From positions 770,238-834,237 of the forward strand of contig BCLD01000007.1 of the NCBI GenBank assembly GCA_001600875.1: 64,000 bases of DNA, in the 5' to 3' direction. Shown here one piece after another: positions 61,903 through 64,000 of this stretch. The notes beneath the pieces were generated by a model that searched no databases, was not told where the DNA came from, and saw only the letters and a program-made list of their open reading frames with translations. A program made the translations under genes and the position numbers. This DNA is from Solicoccozyma terricola. Lineage: Eukaryota; Basidiomycota; Tremellomycetes; Filobasidiales; Piskurozymaceae. Each line of letters begins with the position of its first letter. Within the stretch, counting starts at the first letter, position 1.

Positions 61903-62417
61903 TGTTACGATCCTGCCAATGCAGTACCGCAACATAGACTATCAATAGAACAATTCTATGACTCAACACCCAAACACACCGAACACACCGACCACACCGA
62001 CCATACCAAACACACCAACCACACCGAACACCCCGAACACACCGAACAGACCGAACACAACGACCACACCACACAACTTCTATGACTCAACACCCGAACA
62101 TCCCACACAACATCTATGACTCAACACCCTTCCCAGAATACATATATAAAGCAGAAGAAACTACTTTGCCTCATTGTACTTTTCCTTTTCTCTTCACCAA
62201 AAGATATCATATGTTACTAGCCAATCAAGCTCAGCTTTCACTGAGCTCTTATTCACCTGGTCCTTCACCTTGGTCAAGTGATTCCTTGCTGCAACTCTGC
62301 GAAGTTGGCAACCGGACTAGGCCCCCTCGTCATCCATTCCGCAATTCCTCTCGACTGCTTCCTGTGTGCTTGCACACCCATACCTCGGCACTCCTCCGTC
62401 AAGGTCCGGTCGTAACA
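61903..62417 (+). mobile_element. Solo LTR, family T copy 2, TSD ATGGG
   Basis: 515 bp from TGTTACGATCC to GGTCGTAACA, flanked by ATGGG at 61,898-61,902 and 62,418-62,422. A minisatellite of ACACCGACC-type units (about 61,966-62,060) and a tatctatgactcaacaccc-like repeat make it longer than copy 1. A TATATAAAG box lies at about 62,142. Confidence 0.85.
61966..62060. repeat. Minisatellite inside T LTR
   Basis: About ten imperfect copies of a 9-10-bp unit (cacaccgaac, cacaccgacc). Confidence 0.75.
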
Positions 62418-62614
62418 ATGGGAGTGGAAGGGATCAAAAAAATGTAGTGATTCACAATCACTACACTACACTACATTTCAGCTAACAGTGTAGTGAAGTG
62501 TAGTGATCTCTGGAGTGTAGTGTAGTGATGGTCAACTACACTTAAGTCAAAATCACTACATTACACTACACTATGCACTACAGTGTAGTGTAGTTTGTGG
62601 ATCATAGCTTGAAC

Positions 62615-63511
62615 AGTTGAAATTTTGATGATTCGTCATCATTCGTCATTCTTCGTACGAAGGAACCATGTTCGAATTTAGGTCCTGACAGTCATGCTGC
62701 ATCTATACATCATGGACACACCCGACTTGGATCAGGTCCAAGTTATCTATATTGTCAGTCCTGGACTATTCACTACACCTGTGTCAGCTCATGGCTATCC
62801 CTCATGTTATAGCCGCAAAGACACGACGAGTCAGACAGCTTCCCTGAAGGATCATTTGCAATGAGGGCACTCCACCAGATGTGTATCAATGCTGCGGTGA
62901 GAGCCATGAATGATATTAGGTCTGGAGAGACTGAACGATATTACACCAGTCTCCACCCACACCTGACCCCAGCGGTGGCTTGCACTCAGGTTGGGATCCT
63001 GACAACGAGTCAACTGGTGTCTGAAACTAATGGTTGGTTACGTTGCGCATCAGGCCAATCAACCAAACAGCCTACGGACACCTTTGATGGCGTTACGGAA
63101 TAACATCCTCATCGGGAAGGCAAGTCGTAGCCAGTCATTCATAGGTTGCTCAGGCTCACATTATAATGGCACACATACTGTCGCTGTGATAGGAAGCAAG
63201 GCAACTCGCCACCATCAAGAGTGAGAAAATGAGCCCAACCTCGTAGGACATCCAAGACAGACTGACAATGTTTGCCCAGCACAGACTTCTGTCCCAGAGG
63301 GTGAGTTCAAAAGTCCCAACGTTGTTACGCTGACGTTGTTACGCTTACGTTGTTACGCTGACTCGTGTAAAGCTTGCAGTTCCACGCCCCCCTCAGAATG
63401 CTTCTTTCTCGCTATGACCCCTAGTTTTTTTCTCGACCTGTGATTCCGTCCTTGATGTCCAACTACTCACATCATACATCAGTCTACATCCAAGCCAGCT
63501 CTACCTCTACT
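62615..63511. other. Intergenic, upstream of the right-edge gene
   Basis: No supported gene. A tandem repeat of a 13-14-bp unit (acgttgttacgctg, three copies) occupies about 63,323-63,361, some 150 bp before the start codon at 63,512. A short pyrimidine-rich stretch precedes the ATG. Confidence 0.4.
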
Positions 63512-64000
63512 ATGCCACCACTCCCTCTACCGGAAATTCTCCTACTTGGGTACGGTCCCGACATCGAGGTTGCCAAGGTACAACACGAGACAGCGCGACG
63601 GGATTCCATTAACAACATCACATCAGACACCCATGACAAGTGGATCGATGGTCTCAAAGCACTACAGACAGCATGGGACTGTCTCTCTACGAAAGATTAT
63701 CCCATCCGTAATCTCCTGGCCTCCTTGGCTGTGACGGTCACAGAGCTACCAGAAAAGGGGATGTTGGATTCCGATGCTGCTATCCTTGGAATGATAGCGG
63801 ATCCGATCATTTTCGAGCAGGCCATCTTGTTGTTTATCAAGACCAAGGCCGAGTCAGATGATGATGAGGCTATGGCTGGTTGGATATACCTCTTTGAATC
63901 TATTCTGACCTACCTCAAACGATGCGATGGGCGTCTTTCTCAACAACGAAACCGCAACGGCGACGTAGACTACAAACGAGACAACACCGCTAGAGAGGAG
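63512..64000 (+). CDS. 5' part of an unrecognised protein gene (runs off the window)
   Basis: The ATG at 63,512 opens 163 codons without a stop to the window edge. The product starts MPPLPLPEILLLGYG, has alternating hydrophobic helices (IRNLLASLAVTVTELPEKG, FEQAILLFIKTKAE) and an acidic DDDEA patch, and becomes polar and basic at the end of the window. No intron is needed in this part. I do not recognise the family. The long, uninterrupted frame with balanced codon use supports a real exon. Confidence 0.6.
   Translation, partial: MPPLPLPEILLLGYGPDIEVAKVQHETARRDSINNITSDTHDKWIDGLKALQTAWDCLSTKDYPIRNLLASLAVTVTELPEKGMLDSDAAILGMIADPIIFEQAILLFIKTKAESDDDEAMAGWIYLFESILTYLKRCDGRLSQQRNRNGDVDYKRDNTAREE

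Larger units (their letters stand above)
58983..62614. mobile_element. Small TIR element with TAGTG subterminal repeats, filled with LTRs
   Basis: The left end (gcttgaacctacgatccaca at 58,983 onward, then aaactacactacac) is the inverted partner of the right end (gtgtagtgtagtttgtgg, then atcatagcttgaac up to 62,614). Many TAGTG or CACTA units lie just inside both ends (58,998-59,090 and 62,440-62,600). Removing the X4 and T2 insertions leaves about 0.5 kb with no coding sequence, so it resembles a MITE-like non-autonomous DNA transposon. No clear target duplication is seen. Confidence 0.55.

Overview
The window looks like a nuclear chromosome segment of a basidiomycete yeast or fungus, most likely a tremellomycete. 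The signs are intron-dense genes with introns of about 50-75 nt, GT-AG and occasional GC-AG splice sites, and the domain architecture of the conserved genes. I inferred the species group from gene style only, by eye, without database searches.

Region 1 (1-24,049) is an ordinary gene-dense arm. From left to right it holds the 5' end of an epoxide-hydrolase-like gene (-), a MYND-finger MUB1/samB homologue (+), an FG nucleoporin with a RanBD (NUP2/NUP50 type, -), the RecQ helicase SGS1/BLM (-, 18 exons), the Swi2/Snf2 recombination translocase RDH54/RAD54B (+, 34 exons), the dynactin subunit ARP10 (-), and a Cys-Gly metallodipeptidase of the DUG1/CNDP type (-). One DUG1 exon is lost in an assembly gap bounded by poly-G. 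I rebuilt the exon structures by joining conserved protein motifs across splice sites, and each complete model sums to a multiple of three. SGS1 and RDH54 are divergent and share a 345-bp promoter. Three gene pairs lie within 82-220 bp of each other.

Region 2 (24-29 kb) is a transition zone. It has the first mobile debris (a 37-bp LTR remnant and a solo LTR), an intron-containing tRNA-Arg(UCU) with a truncated duplicate beside it, and one intact unrecognised six-exon gene. A cluster of short hairpins sits in one intron of that gene.

Region 3 (29-63 kb) is a retrotransposon island. Recognisable insertions include one complete Ty3/Gypsy element with 117-bp LTRs and at least 14 short elements with TG...CA ends and perfect 5-bp target-site duplications (TSDs), which I read as solo LTRs of seven families (named here X, Y, Z, W, T, U, V). 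Many are nested: at 58,983-62,614 a small TIR element holds X, which holds Y, W and W. Several have broken unrecognised, intron-containing genes. Two arms (about 38.5-42.4 kb and 53.8-57.7 kb) form a large inverted repeat. Its inner 3.4 kb is almost identical while both edges have diverged, as expected of recent gene conversion. The arms enclose an 11.4-kb LTR-filled core, a layout worth testing as a centromere or pericentromere. LTR strands are arbitrary where no internal domain fixes them.

Region 4 (63.5-64 kb) is the 5' end of an unrecognised protein gene that runs off the window.
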